A stretch of DNA of 24,952 bases. Source: a virus. The stretch covers positions 1-24,952 of IMG/VR virus record IMGVR_UViG_3300008627_000820. One strand, written 5' to 3'. Positions 1 through 7,219 of the stretch are shown in pieces. The number at the start of each line of letters is the position of its first letter. Within the stretch, counting starts at the first letter, position 1. The position numbers were made by a program, and so were the translations under genes. The notes below the pieces were generated by a model. That model was not told the origin of the DNA. It did no database searches and was given only the letters and a program-made list of their open reading frames with translations.

Positions 1-1
1 C

Positions 2-229
2 GCCGGCGACGCCGGCGACGCCGACACCGTGTATCGGGTCGACGGCCCGATGCGGGTGCGGCCGGGCCTGATCTTCGAGACGTTCAGCGACGGCGGCTGG
101 CGGCCCGCTGAGCGGCTGCAGCGCCCGATCAAGCGGGCCGCCCGGGCCGAGCCCGCGACAGCAGAGCGCGAGCCGGTCAGCGCCGCACCTGCGCCCGCTA
201 CGGCGGCACAGAGCGACGGCACCGAATGA
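2..229 (+). CDS. C-terminal part of an unrecognised phage protein (5' end outside the window)
   Basis: The reading frame is open from base 2, with no stop before the TGA at 227-229. The first possible start, GTG at 29, has no Shine-Dalgarno sequence, so the gene most likely begins upstream of the window. The visible part starts with an Ala-Gly-Asp repeat from a 9-bp tandem DNA repeat, continues with a short segment rich in hydrophobic and aromatic residues (VRPGLIFETFSDGGW), and ends in a low-complexity Ala/Pro/Arg/Glu tail. Its stop overlaps the next start as ATGA, so the two genes are probably translationally coupled. Its position just before connector genes suggests a capsid or head-completion protein, but no family is recognised. 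Confidence 0.6.
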   Translation, partial: AGDAGDADTVYRVDGPMRVRPGLIFETFSDGGWRPAERLQRPIKRAARAEPATAEREPVSAAPAPATAAQSDGTE

Positions 230-801
230 GCGCGCCGCGCACGCTTCGCACTCTCGACGAGATCCGTTCGTCGCTCGGCCCGACACGTCAAATCATCGTG
301 ACCGGCCCGCAGCGTAGCGGGACGACGTTCTCGGCGAAAGCGCTGGCCGCAACACTCGGCCGGGATTTCGTCGACGAGTCTGCGATCCGAGTCAGCCGCG
401 TGGACGTGCTGACTCGGCTGCTCGCTGAGCAGCGCCCGTGGGTGCTACAGGCCCCGGGTCTTACGTTTATGCTGCACCACTTGCCGCCCGTCGACGGGCT
501 CGCGGTGATCTGGGTGCTCCGTCCGAGCGGCGAGATCGAAGCGAGCGAGCGGCGCGTTGGCTGGGCACAGCGCGGCGAGCCGGCGCACGAATTCGTCAAG
601 TATCGGCACGTTCCGCGATGCCCGATCCGCTCGATCTCGCGGTTCAAGCTGTGGCATTGGCGATCATGGCAGGCCGCCGCGTGTCGTGCAGACTGCTACG
701 AATTGCCGTACCATAGCGAGTATCTGCGCGGTCACTCTATGTTCATCGAGAAGCCCGGCCGGGACGGTTGGGGAATCAAACAGACAGAGCCCGAATCATG
801 A
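226..801 (+). CDS. Sulfotransferase-type P-loop protein
   Basis: This 191-residue protein has a hydrophobic strand leading into GPQRSGTT (residues 27-34). That is the phosphate-binding loop typical of PAPS-dependent sulfotransferases, where RSGTT replaces the GKS/T of ordinary kinases. A later segment, VIWVLRPSGEIEASERR, fits the position of the strand and helix whose Arg and Ser hold the 3'-phosphate of PAPS in that family. The C-terminal KQTE lies in an Arg-rich region. The ATG overlaps the previous stop (ATGA), and the gene's own stop overlaps the next start in the same way. If active it would transfer sulfate from PAPS to a sugar or protein, and a glycosyltransferase gene lies just downstream. 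A nucleotide or small-molecule kinase of similar fold is the main alternative. Confidence 0.6.
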   Translation: MSAPRTLRTLDEIRSSLGPTRQIIVTGPQRSGTTFSAKALAATLGRDFVDESAIRVSRVDVLTRLLAEQRPWVLQAPGLTFMLHHLPPVDGLAVIWVLRPSGEIEASERRVGWAQRGEPAHEFVKYRHVPRCPIRSISRFKLWHWRSWQAAACRADCYELPYHSEYLRGHSMFIEKPGRDGWGIKQTEPES

Positions 802-1427
802 TCTTCAGCTCAGCGAATCGCTATCTGGACGTGTATCGGCGCTCTGCGTTCGTTCTCGACGCTGCGACTGCGGCGGCGGCGATGACTCTGGACAGAGAGA
901 TCCGGGCCGAGTGCTTTCTGCAAGTCGAGATCGCCGGCGGCACAGACGGAACCGGATCGGTCACGATCACTGGAACAGCGCCCGACGACTCGGCGCAGGT
1001 CGAGTCGCTGACGTTCACCGGCAACGGGGCGCAGCAGACGACCGGCCGATGGAAGGCCGGAACGACGCCCACGATCGCGACAGCGGGTCTGCACGATGAA
1101 TCGTCGCCGCCGACGGTTGCGATCTCGACGGTCGGAGCAGACGGCGGCGCGCAGCTTCAGCGAACCGCCGTGGCGACGGGCCGGCCGGCGCTGTTTCGTC
1201 AGCGTGGCGGCGCAAACTGGCGAGCGGCGAAATCCGGCACCCACGAGTCGGGCTCGTTCGACGTTCTGATCGGATACGAGGAAGTCTGGACACCGCGTGT
1301 CGGCGACATCGTGATCGAGCCCGTGTCGGGCGATGAGTGGCTGATTCAGTCTGTGCAGGAAACCCGGATCGGGTTCGGCGTGTCTGCAGCTCACTGGACG
1401 CTGAGTCTGACCCGCAGAGACACATGA
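798..1427 (+). CDS. Putative head-tail connector / head-closure protein
   Basis: This is a 209-residue protein. The ATG at 798 was chosen because it overlaps the previous stop as ATGA; an upstream in-frame TTG at 768 is less likely. The C-terminal third (VGDIVIEPVSGDEWLIQSVQ, then HWTLSLTRRD) has the short beta-barrel pattern seen in head-closure and head-tail adaptor proteins. Between about residues 45 and 125 there is a Gly/Thr/Ser-rich beta region (GGTDGTGSVTITGTAPDD) that looks like an inserted or fused beta-sandwich domain. Its place before the neck and tail-terminator genes agrees with a connector. The assignment rests on order and fold impression, not on a diagnostic motif. Confidence 0.5.
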   Translation: MIFSSANRYLDVYRRSAFVLDAATAAAAMTLDREIRAECFLQVEIAGGTDGTGSVTITGTAPDDSAQVESLTFTGNGAQQTTGRWKAGTTPTIATAGLHDESSPPTVAISTVGADGGAQLQRTAVATGRPALFRQRGGANWRAAKSGTHESGSFDVLIGYEEVWTPRVGDIVIEPVSGDEWLIQSVQETRIGFGVSAAHWTLSLTRRDT

Positions 1428-1448
1428 TTGGCCCGCGCTGACGCGCGG

Positions 1449-1457
1449 TGATACAGT
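1449..1457 (+). promoter_or_regulatory. Candidate extended -10 promoter element
   Basis: TGATACAGT fits the extended -10 pattern TGnTAnnnT. It lies in the 57-bp gap before the glycosyltransferase gene, 27 nt from the ATG, with a TTGGCC sequence at 1428-1433 about 18 bp upstream of TACAGT. The same GATAC core precedes other late genes (6683, 7540, 18509). Confidence 0.35.
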
Positions 1458-1484
1458 CTGTGCAGACACGCCCCTGGAGGTGAA

Positions 1485-4418
1485 ATGAGCGCAGAGTCAA
1501 CGGGCCGCGGCCCGGCCCCGCACGTTCGCAACATGGGCGACGATCAGTGCCAAGCGGTCGTCATGATCCCGACCGTCGGAGATCCCGAGCTGCTGATCGG
1601 CTGTGTGCAGCGGCTGCTCGAAGCGACGACACTGCAGAGCTGGCAACTGCTGATCGTGATAAACCCGGTGGCGGCCACCGTTCCGCTCGTCGGGATTGTG
1701 AAAGGTCAGATCGGCGCTCTCGTCGACAGTGCCAACGCATTCGGTGACTCGGCGGTGGATCTGCGCTGGGTCGAGCTGCCCGCCGCCGCCGGCTGGACCG
1801 GCGCAGTCAACGCGGGCGTTCGCGCGCTGTGCGTCGACGGAATGCCCGAAGTGGTCGCGATCATCAACGATGACGTTCTCGTCACGACCGGCTGGCTGGC
1901 CCGCATGGGTAACGCGCTCGATCCCGAATTCATCATTCAGCAGGGGGAGGTTGGTCCGGCGGGCGACGCCGCCCCGCCGCGCGCAGCTGAGTCGTACGGA
2001 AAGATCGGCATGGTCGGCCCGTGCTCGAACGAGGTTTGTGGTCTTCAGAAGGTGACGGCCCCGGATATGAAGTTCACGAACGGCGCGGCATTCACGAACG
2101 ACGGGCCGCGTATGCTTGAGCGCTTCGCGGCCGATTTCACGCGCAAGGGGAACCCGTACCCCATGAGCGCGAGCTTTCTGTCCGGGCTCTGTGTCGTGTA
2201 CCGTCGCGCGTGCATCGCTGACATGCTGTTCATCGACGAAAGCGGCGATGCGTGTCTGCTCAATCCCGCGTTCGCAATCGGCGGCTACGACGACAATGAC
2301 ATCGCCGTTCGGGCGCAGCACGCCGGCTGGCGGCTTGTGATCGCCGGTCAGACGTATGTGCATCACCTGGGTCATCAGACTCTGGACGCGCACTTTCCCG
2401 AGGCGCAGCGCGGGCTCGGCAACGCTGCCGAGTATCTGCGGCAGTGGGAATCCACTACTGACCGCGATCATCGCGTCGTCGCGATCTACCGCATGAAGTG
2501 GGACGTTCCCTGGGATGTCTCGATGCTCTCGATGTCTCTGCGCCGGGTCGCGCAGCTTGTCGACGGGATCGCGATTCTCGCGACGAACAACCCCGCAGAC
2601 GTAGTCTCGAACGCGGAGTGGGAGAGCGATCGGGGTCGCATGTCTGCGACGGACGCAAAGCTCGTCGCCGCGTGTGCTGACTCGGCCGATTCTGAGTCCA
2701 TCGTGTCTGCGCTGAATGCGTATCTCGCCGAGATAGCGCCGGGTGTCGACACGGTCGCGAGTCTTCATCGGGCCGAAACGTGGAACGAGCGCGACGAGCG
2801 GAACGCCGCGATTCAGCTCGGCATGACTCTGCAGCCCGACTGGATGCTGAGCGTCGATCACGACGAGATCCCCGAGGACCGGATCACCCGCGGACACCTG
2901 CGCCGCCTGACTCGGCACCCCGATCCCGCGGTCACACACTACGACACCGGCTGGATCAATCATTGGGACAGCCCGCGGCTGGCCCGTGTCGACGCTCCGT
3001 GGGCGCACGGCTGGACTTCGAGTATGCGCGGGTTCCGTCTGTGGCGCGTGATGCATTCGGAGCACCAGCAGATCATCGCTGGGAACGAGATCGGGCTGCA
3101 CTGCGGCAACGTGCCCGACACCGGACAGAACGCAAAGCGCGTCGCCGCTTGGCGCTGGCGTCATTACGGGTACATGCGCCCGCAGGACCGCCGGCGCAAG
3201 TATCAGCGCTATATGCAGATCGACCGCAACCCTGACGCGATGCTGACTCAGGGAACGTCGCAGAGTCGCGGCGGCTACGCTCATCTCGTCGACGAGGAGG
3301 GCATGTCCATGCAGGCGTACCGTCCCGACAACGGGATCGGGCTCACAATGCTTTGGCACGCGGGCGAGCAGTCCCACGATCTCATGCGCTGGCTGGATCT
3401 TAGTTACGGCGTGGCCGATCAAATCGTGCTCGTCTGGACCGGGCCGGAAGACTCTGCGCCGTCCGACGACATGCAATACATCGCCGCCCGGTTCGGCGCG
3501 CGCTGGATCTCGCACCCGCTCGACGACGATCTGGCGGCCGCCCGAAATGCCGGCGTCGACGAGCTGCGCCGGCTCGGGTGCGGCTGGTGCTGGGTCATGG
3601 ACCCCGACGAACACATGGCACCGGCGTTTGCCACGCTCGTTTCGATCCGCAGACTCGCAGAGTGTGCGAACGGCTGGGCATGGATGTTCCGCTTCAGAAA
3701 CTACCGCCCGGGCGGCACGTTCAACTGGAGCGAGAATACCCGCATGTTCCGGCTCGACGGCGGAATCTTGCGGTTCAACGGTCGCGTCCACGAAACGCTG
3801 GAGCACGGGCTCGCGAGACTCGGCGCGAGCGGCGTCCACCCGAATGTGCGCTATGCGCCGTTCATCATCGAACACCTGGGGCTGAGTCGCGGCGACGCGG
3901 CAACCCAGCAGAAGCTCGTCCGGTACACCCGGCTGCTGAGTCTGCAGATTCGCGATGCGCCGCTCACAAGCCCGGGCGCGTGGGTGTCGCTCGGGCTGCA
4001 GTTCGGGAATGACGGGCTGTTTGACGAACAGTGGCGCTGCTACGAGATCGCGCTGCGCACCGCGGGCAACGGTTACCTGCCGTTCCGCGAGGCGGCGCTG
4101 CATCACTTGCGCAAGGGTCGGCAGCTGCTCGCCGCGGCTGCCGAGCGTCTGAGCCCGGCGCACGAGCTGCGCGACGCCACGATTCAGCTCGTCGAAACGC
4201 TGAGTCAGCACGCGCCCGATCAGCCCGTGCTGGGGGCCGCGCGCCGCGGTGCCACGGTGCCGCCGGACGTGAACCTCGACGAGCTGATCGATCTCGCTGA
4301 GTCTGCCGCCGCGGCGGCGCTCGCAGACTCTGCGCAGAGTCTGCCGATGGCCGGCCCGACCGTTCAGCAGACGATCGCGGTGGACGCGCCCGCGTCAGGA
4401 GTGCAGAATCAGGGGTGA
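1485..4418 (+). CDS. Tri-modular glycosyltransferase (three GT-A domains)
   Basis: This 977-residue protein starts at an ATG with a strong SD (GGAGGTGAA). Three glycosyltransferase-A-like modules follow one another. Module 1 (about residues 24-300) begins VVMIPTVGDPELL, has an Asp-Asp metal/nucleotide-binding site at 129-130 (INDDV) and a GGYDDNDIAVR acceptor-side motif, as in family GT2. Module 2 (about 328-600) has DHDE near 457-460. Module 3 (about 610-860) has LVWTG, DDDLAAARNAG, an Asp-Pro-Asp site at 706-708 and RVHETL, like SunS/TPR-type GT2 enzymes, followed by a TPR-like helical stretch and an Ala-rich tail. It sits between connector genes, which is unusual for an enzyme. Likely targets are virion proteins or host surface glycans; which one cannot be told from sequence. 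Confidence 0.85.
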   Translation: MSAESTGRGPAPHVRNMGDDQCQAVVMIPTVGDPELLIGCVQRLLEATTLQSWQLLIVINPVAATVPLVGIVKGQIGALVDSANAFGDSAVDLRWVELPAAAGWTGAVNAGVRALCVDGMPEVVAIINDDVLVTTGWLARMGNALDPEFIIQQGEVGPAGDAAPPRAAESYGKIGMVGPCSNEVCGLQKVTAPDMKFTNGAAFTNDGPRMLERFAADFTRKGNPYPMSASFLSGLCVVYRRACIADMLFIDESGDACLLNPAFAIGGYDDNDIAVRAQHAGWRLVIAGQTYVHHLGHQTLDAHFPEAQRGLGNAAEYLRQWESTTDRDHRVVAIYRMKWDVPWDVSMLSMSLRRVAQLVDGIAILATNNPADVVSNAEWESDRGRMSATDAKLVAACADSADSESIVSALNAYLAEIAPGVDTVASLHRAETWNERDERNAAIQLGMTLQPDWMLSVDHDEIPEDRITRGHLRRLTRHPDPAVTHYDTGWINHWDSPRLARVDAPWAHGWTSSMRGFRLWRVMHSEHQQIIAGNEIGLHCGNVPDTGQNAKRVAAWRWRHYGYMRPQDRRRKYQRYMQIDRNPDAMLTQGTSQSRGGYAHLVDEEGMSMQAYRPDNGIGLTMLWHAGEQSHDLMRWLDLSYGVADQIVLVWTGPEDSAPSDDMQYIAARFGARWISHPLDDDLAAARNAGVDELRRLGCGWCWVMDPDEHMAPAFATLVSIRRLAECANGWAWMFRFRNYRPGGTFNWSENTRMFRLDGGILRFNGRVHETLEHGLARLGASGVHPNVRYAPFIIEHLGLSRGDAATQQKLVRYTRLLSLQIRDAPLTSPGAWVSLGLQFGNDGLFDEQWRCYEIALRTAGNGYLPFREAALHHLRKGRQLLAAAAERLSPAHELRDATIQLVETLSQHAPDQPVLGAARRGATVPPDVNLDELIDLAESAAAAALADSAQSLPMAGPTVQQTIAVDAPASGVQNQG

Positions 4419-4973
4419 GTGGGGGCGAGTGTGTCGAAGGCGGCGACCAAGACGATTCTGCACGGTGCCGGGCTCGTTTCTTTCAATCTGCGCGAGATCA
4501 AGAAGGGCAGACTGAAGACGGCGACCCGTCTTGCCCTACAGGGCATGGGCGCTGTTGCGCTCGATCGGGTGCGCCGCGACGTGTTGAAACGGGATCACAC
4601 TCTCGAAGATCTCGCCCGGCTCGATCACCCGTACGCCCGCAGACACGGTGCGATCCGCGTTCATCCAGGCGAGCCGCATGTTGTGCATACACATAGCGGG
4701 CGGCTCGCACAGTCGCTCGACGGCAAGCTGGTCCGCCGCCCGGGCGGCGCGGGCGGCGGCGTTCATTATAAGTTTCGCATCGGCTTCGATAGTAGCCCGC
4801 CCAGCTATGTGCGGCATGTGATTCTCGGCACCAAGATCATGCTCGGGCGCGACGTTCTCGGCGGCGCGATATACTCGCCGGACATGAGAAAAAAGCTGTT
4901 CAAGATCGCGGTGGTCATGTTCGGTCGCGTTATGCGAACACAAGCCGGCCTGAGATTCGGCGGAACGAGGTAG
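4419..4973 (+). CDS. Neck / tail-completion protein (HK97 gp10-like position)
   Basis: This 184-residue basic protein is the first gene after the glycosyltransferase. GTG at 4419 follows the previous stop directly. An in-frame GTG at 4431 has a better-spaced purine-rich SD (GGGGG) and is a real alternative, giving a 180-residue protein that begins at the SKAATK segment. The N-terminal half is helical and Lys/Arg-rich, and the centre has RLDHPYARRHG and HTHSGRLAQSL, which recall minor tail/neck proteins where a short SGRL motif is common. The terminal FGRVMRTQ helix is amphipathic. Being directly before the tail terminator supports a neck or tail-completion role; no catalytic motif is present. 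Confidence 0.6.
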   Translation: MGASVSKAATKTILHGAGLVSFNLREIKKGRLKTATRLALQGMGAVALDRVRRDVLKRDHTLEDLARLDHPYARRHGAIRVHPGEPHVVHTHSGRLAQSLDGKLVRRPGGAGGGVHYKFRIGFDSSPPSYVRHVILGTKIMLGRDVLGGAIYSPDMRKKLFKIAVVMFGRVMRTQAGLRFGGTR

Positions 4974-4976
4974 GGC

Positions 4977-5399
4977 GTGGCGTTTGCAGACACACAGGAG
5001 CTGATCGCCCTACTCCGTCATAAGCTGATGACAGACGCTGCCATTTCAGAGATCGTAGGGGGCCGCGTTCTCGGCGCGCACCCGCGAACACCGGACGACC
5101 GGTCGACCGTCTACCCGCTGATCATTCTGGAGCTGGAGGGGGGTGGAGCGAGCCCCACGAGCGGATTCCAGACGGCGACCCTGTTTCTCTACACGTATCA
5201 TCGCGGCTCGCTCGGCGAAGCAATGCGACTGTACGATCTGTGCCACGCAGCGCTGCATCATCAGACTCTGCGTCGGGACGGCGTAAGCTCGGCGGGCTAT
5301 GCTCTCGAACAGCAGCGCCCGGAGTCCGGGTGGAACGAGCAGGCCCGCGCGCACTGGTGCGAGGGTCTGTGGGTCGTTCGGGCCGGCAGGAGATCGTAA
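4977..5399 (+). CDS. Tail terminator / tail completion protein (DUF3168-like)
   Basis: This is a 140-residue protein starting at GTG 4977 with GAGG about six bases upstream. It opens with a helix (DTQELIALLRHKLMTDAAISEIVGGRV) followed by AHPRTPDDRSTVYPLIILELEGG, then beta strands and a helix carrying GEAMRLYDLCHAALH. This succession, and the length, are typical of DUF3168-type tail-completion proteins, which cap the tail tube and control its length. The gene order (neck protein before, tube protein after) agrees. Two small zinc-ribbon genes are inserted between it and the tube gene, which is less usual. The stop codon overlaps the following ATG as TAATG. Confidence 0.7.
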   Translation: MAFADTQELIALLRHKLMTDAAISEIVGGRVLGAHPRTPDDRSTVYPLIILELEGGGASPTSGFQTATLFLYTYHRGSLGEAMRLYDLCHAALHHQTLRRDGVSSAGYALEQQRPESGWNEQARAHWCEGLWVVRAGRRS

Positions 5400-5602
5400 T
5401 GCAGAGTCAGTCTTGGGCCGCAGCATCAGCGCAGACGAAACGCGCAGACGAAACGCGCATTTTATGCCCGAGCGGGCACGTCGTGGCAAAGATCCGGGAG
5501 CAGGCCCCGCTCGACGCTACGAGTCTACAGTTCAGAGACTCACGTTGCGCAGAGTGCGGCGCGAGCGTGCGTATACCGCGCACAATGGGGGGTGCTCGGT
5601 GA
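5399..5602 (+). CDS. Small zinc-ribbon protein
   Basis: This is a 67-residue protein. The ATG at 5399 overlaps the previous stop (TAATG) and has AGGAG upstream. Cys23 with His27 (CPSGH) and Cys50-x2-Cys53 (CAEC) could form one zinc-binding ribbon, with three strands predicted between them. A perfect 13-bp tandem duplication (5431-5456) lies in the N-terminal coding part before the first Cys. The function is unknown; a nucleic-acid-binding or assembly role is possible. The gene ends overlapping the next start by four bases, and the next protein is also a zinc ribbon, so the two may act together. Confidence 0.65.
   Translation: MQSQSWAAASAQTKRADETRILCPSGHVVAKIREQAPLDATSLQFRDSRCAECGASVRIPRTMGGAR
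5431..5456 (+). repeat. 13-bp tandem direct duplication
   Basis: GCAGACGAAACGC occurs twice head to tail (5431-5443 and 5444-5456) inside the first zinc-ribbon gene. The unit is not a multiple of three, so loss or gain of one copy would change the reading frame. Confidence 0.9.
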
Positions 5603-5976
5603 GCACAGACACGAACGAACGGCTAATGGCTCTGGAGCTACAGGCCGCGAGAGTCGCAGAGGCGCTGCCTGACCTGCAGTCTGCACTCGCAGCAACGCAC
5701 CAGACCGTTCAGCTACTGCTGCTGCAACACAGCGCGGACGCTGACGACGGCAAGCTGGCGAAGATGCGCGACACCGTGTGGTCATGCAGAAACTGTGGCG
5801 CACGCCTCGGCGTGTATAACCCGGACACGGACGAGCTGCGGATTCGGTACAAAGAGCTGGTGGTCTACTCGACGCCTGGGATTGGCGGCAGCACCCGCGT
5901 TCCATGTCGGCGCTGCGCGGAAGTGAACGAGCTACGCGACACCCGAACGGCGGCCCGTATCGACGCGAAGAAATAG
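5599..5976 (+). CDS. Mu Com-like zinc-ribbon protein
   Basis: This is a 125-residue protein. The GTG at 5599 overlaps the previous TGA and has a G-rich SD. Residues 1-55 form a helical, coiled-coil-prone N-terminus. The C-terminal half holds CRNC (63-66) followed by GARLGVY, a beta region and CRRCAEVN (103-106): a four-Cys zinc ribbon spaced like the Com family. In phage Mu, Com binds the mom mRNA leader and activates its translation. No Mom-like gene is visible here, so only the fold resemblance can be claimed. The added N-terminal helix is longer than in Mu Com. Its place between tail terminator and tube genes suggests either a regulator inserted in the late operon or a small structural component. 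Confidence 0.6.
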   Translation: MSTDTNERLMALELQAARVAEALPDLQSALAATHQTVQLLLLQHSADADDGKLAKMRDTVWSCRNCGARLGVYNPDTDELRIRYKELVVYSTPGIGGSTRVPCRRCAEVNELRDTRTAARIDAKK

Positions 5977-6002
5977 CCCGTCTGGACGGCGGGGCGGGCT
6001 CG

Positions 6003-6011
6003 TGGTAGGGT
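6003..6011 (+). promoter_or_regulatory. Candidate extended -10 element before the tail tube gene
   Basis: TGGTAGGGT fits TGnTAnnnT in the 104-bp gap 5977-6080, 69 nt before the tube-protein ATG. No clear -35 is seen. Upstream, 5976-5998 contains a G/C-rich inverted repeat (AGCCCG...CGGGCT) without a T-run. Confidence 0.25.
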
Positions 6012-6080
6012 TCAAGCGTACAACCGCCAGGGACGCTGATCAGGCGCGAGCGGTGAATCCGTCGAATCGAGGATCACCCG

Positions 6081-6635
6081 ATGCCGTACAACGTCCCGAC
6101 AGTCACCACCAACGACATCAGCTTTGGACCCGCCGTGCTCTACATGGGCGTGGCCGGCGCGACGCCCACAACCGACGTGGGCTCGATCACCGAGGACGGC
6201 GTGTCCATCGAGGTGTCCAGCGAGAAGCGCTCAATCTCGCAGGGCAACCCCAAGATCAGTGTCTACACGTTCACGCAGGCGCAGAGCGTGATGGCGAAGG
6301 TCAGCGGGATCGAGTGGAATTTTGACCGGTTCGGCCACGCTCTCGGCGCTGGAACCACGACCGTCTCTGCGGGCGTGTCCGAGACGTTTGCCTGGGGCGG
6401 CGATCCGATCGTCACGCGGCTCGCCATGCACATCCAGCACTACATGGCGGTTTCCGGTAACACGATGAATGTGTATCTCTGGGAGGTCGTTTCCGAGGCT
6501 GGGCTGGCGCTGCCGTTCGGTCACGATGAGCACGGGTTCGAGTATTCCTACAACGCTCAGCGCGTCACGACCGATTGGGGCAGCAACGCGCTGCCGGCGA
6601 CCGATCAGCTGATGAAGATCGTTCGCGAGCTGTAG
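6081..6635 (+). CDS. Major tail tube protein
   Basis: This 184-residue protein starts at an ATG preceded by GAGGATCACCCG, a good SD. It is beta-rich, with the flow of a siphovirus tube subunit: an N-terminal segment with DISFGPAVLYMG, then GSITEDGVSIEVSSEKRSIS, a run of strands, and a C-terminal part ending ALPATDQLMKIVREL. No cysteines or enzymatic motifs are seen. Its position just before the two-frame chaperone and the tape measure is the canonical place for this gene. It has its own leader with a candidate promoter, as expected for one of the most abundant late proteins. No extra Ig-like domain is present at the C-terminus. Confidence 0.8.
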   Translation: MPYNVPTVTTNDISFGPAVLYMGVAGATPTTDVGSITEDGVSIEVSSEKRSISQGNPKISVYTFTQAQSVMAKVSGIEWNFDRFGHALGAGTTTVSAGVSETFAWGGDPIVTRLAMHIQHYMAVSGNTMNVYLWEVVSEAGLALPFGHDEHGFEYSYNAQRVTTDWGSNALPATDQLMKIVREL

Positions 6636-6681
6636 TCTCGACGCTGAGTCTGCGCCGATGGGTGGTGCTGCCGAGTCAGCG

Positions 6682-6690
6682 TGATACGCT
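6682..6690 (+). promoter_or_regulatory. Candidate extended -10 element before the tail assembly chaperone
   Basis: TGATACGCT fits TGnTAnnnT in the 84-bp gap 6636-6719, 29 nt before the GTG. Downstream, CACGCCCC then GGAGG matches the leader of the glycosyltransferase gene (CACGCCCCTGGAGG), so the two leaders are alike from GATAC to the SD. Confidence 0.35.
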
Positions 6691-6719
6691 GATCCGGAAC
6701 CGCACGCCCCGGAGGCGCA

Positions 6720-7205
6720 GTGTCCGCAACCGACAGCCAGTCCCCTGATTCAGCACCGAACGATCCCACCGCGTTTCTCGATCGCGTCGAGACACTGCTG
6801 GATCTGCTCGTGCCCGACGGCACGACCGAGATCCGCACGTTCAGCGGCAGCGCGCTGAGTCTGCCCACCGCGCTGCCCGCGCGCCGTCAGGTTCGGGCGT
6901 TCCGCGCGTTGCGCGAGCTGTTCGAGCGGGAAGACGTGCAGCGCGCGATCAAGGGTCTTACCCCCGCTAACAGCGGCACTAGCGAGATCGTGTCGGTCGT
7001 CGCTTCGCTCGCAACCGACGAGAGCATCGCAGACGGGCTCGGCGCAGTGTTCGCCGCCGCGTACCCCGACGCAATCGAAGGCGACCCGCTCGACGAGCTG
7101 TCGATCGAGGATCTTGTGCGGGCCGTGATCCCTTTCTGCGCCCGCTTCGCCAGCCAGATCGGGGCGGGAATGCAGAGTCTGATCCGGCTGAACGACGAGA
7201 GTTAA
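6720..7205 (+). CDS. Tail assembly chaperone (G-type)
   Basis: This is a 161-residue acidic helical protein starting at GTG 6720 with GGAGG upstream. It lies between the tube protein and the tape measure, the fixed place of the gpG/gpGT-type chaperone that coats the tape measure during tail assembly. An N-terminal disordered segment (to about residue 17) is followed by FLDRVETLLDLLVPDG, ARRQVRAFRALRELFER and a C-terminal helical domain. Codons 138-139 (Pro-Phe) contain CCCTTTC, a -1 slippery heptamer in the correct phase. A fraction of ribosomes should therefore shift into the next frame and make a longer fusion of about 265 residues. Sequence in this family varies greatly, so the call depends mostly on position and frameshift arrangement. 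Confidence 0.7.
   Translation: MSATDSQSPDSAPNDPTAFLDRVETLLDLLVPDGTTEIRTFSGSALSLPTALPARRQVRAFRALRELFEREDVQRAIKGLTPANSGTSEIVSVVASLATDESIADGLGAVFAAAYPDAIEGDPLDELSIEDLVRAVIPFCARFASQIGAGMQSLIRLNDES
7130..7136 (+). other. -1 programmed ribosomal frameshift site (CCCTTTC)
   Basis: C CCT TTC obeys X XXY YYZ in the frame of the upstream chaperone gene. The -1 frame is open from 6971 to the stop at 7514-7516. I scanned all codon pairs of the zero frame between 6971 and 7205, and this is the only heptamer of that form. A CGCCC at 7139-7143 can pair with GGGCG at 7162-7166, giving a possible stimulatory stem just downstream. Confidence 0.7.
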
Positions 7206-7219
7206 CGCCCGCTGAAGCC

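Noticed and set aside
1497-4211. 904-residue open frame on the minus strand
   Set aside because: It mirrors the glycosyltransferase gene; high GC makes the antisense frame stop-poor. The translation is Arg/Val/His-rich with no domain, and there is no start context.
5976-5998. Hairpin AGCCCG...CGGGCT as a terminator before the tube gene
   Set aside because: No T-run follows, the inner stem has a two-base loop, and a terminator here would cut a late operon; left as an unassigned inverted repeat.
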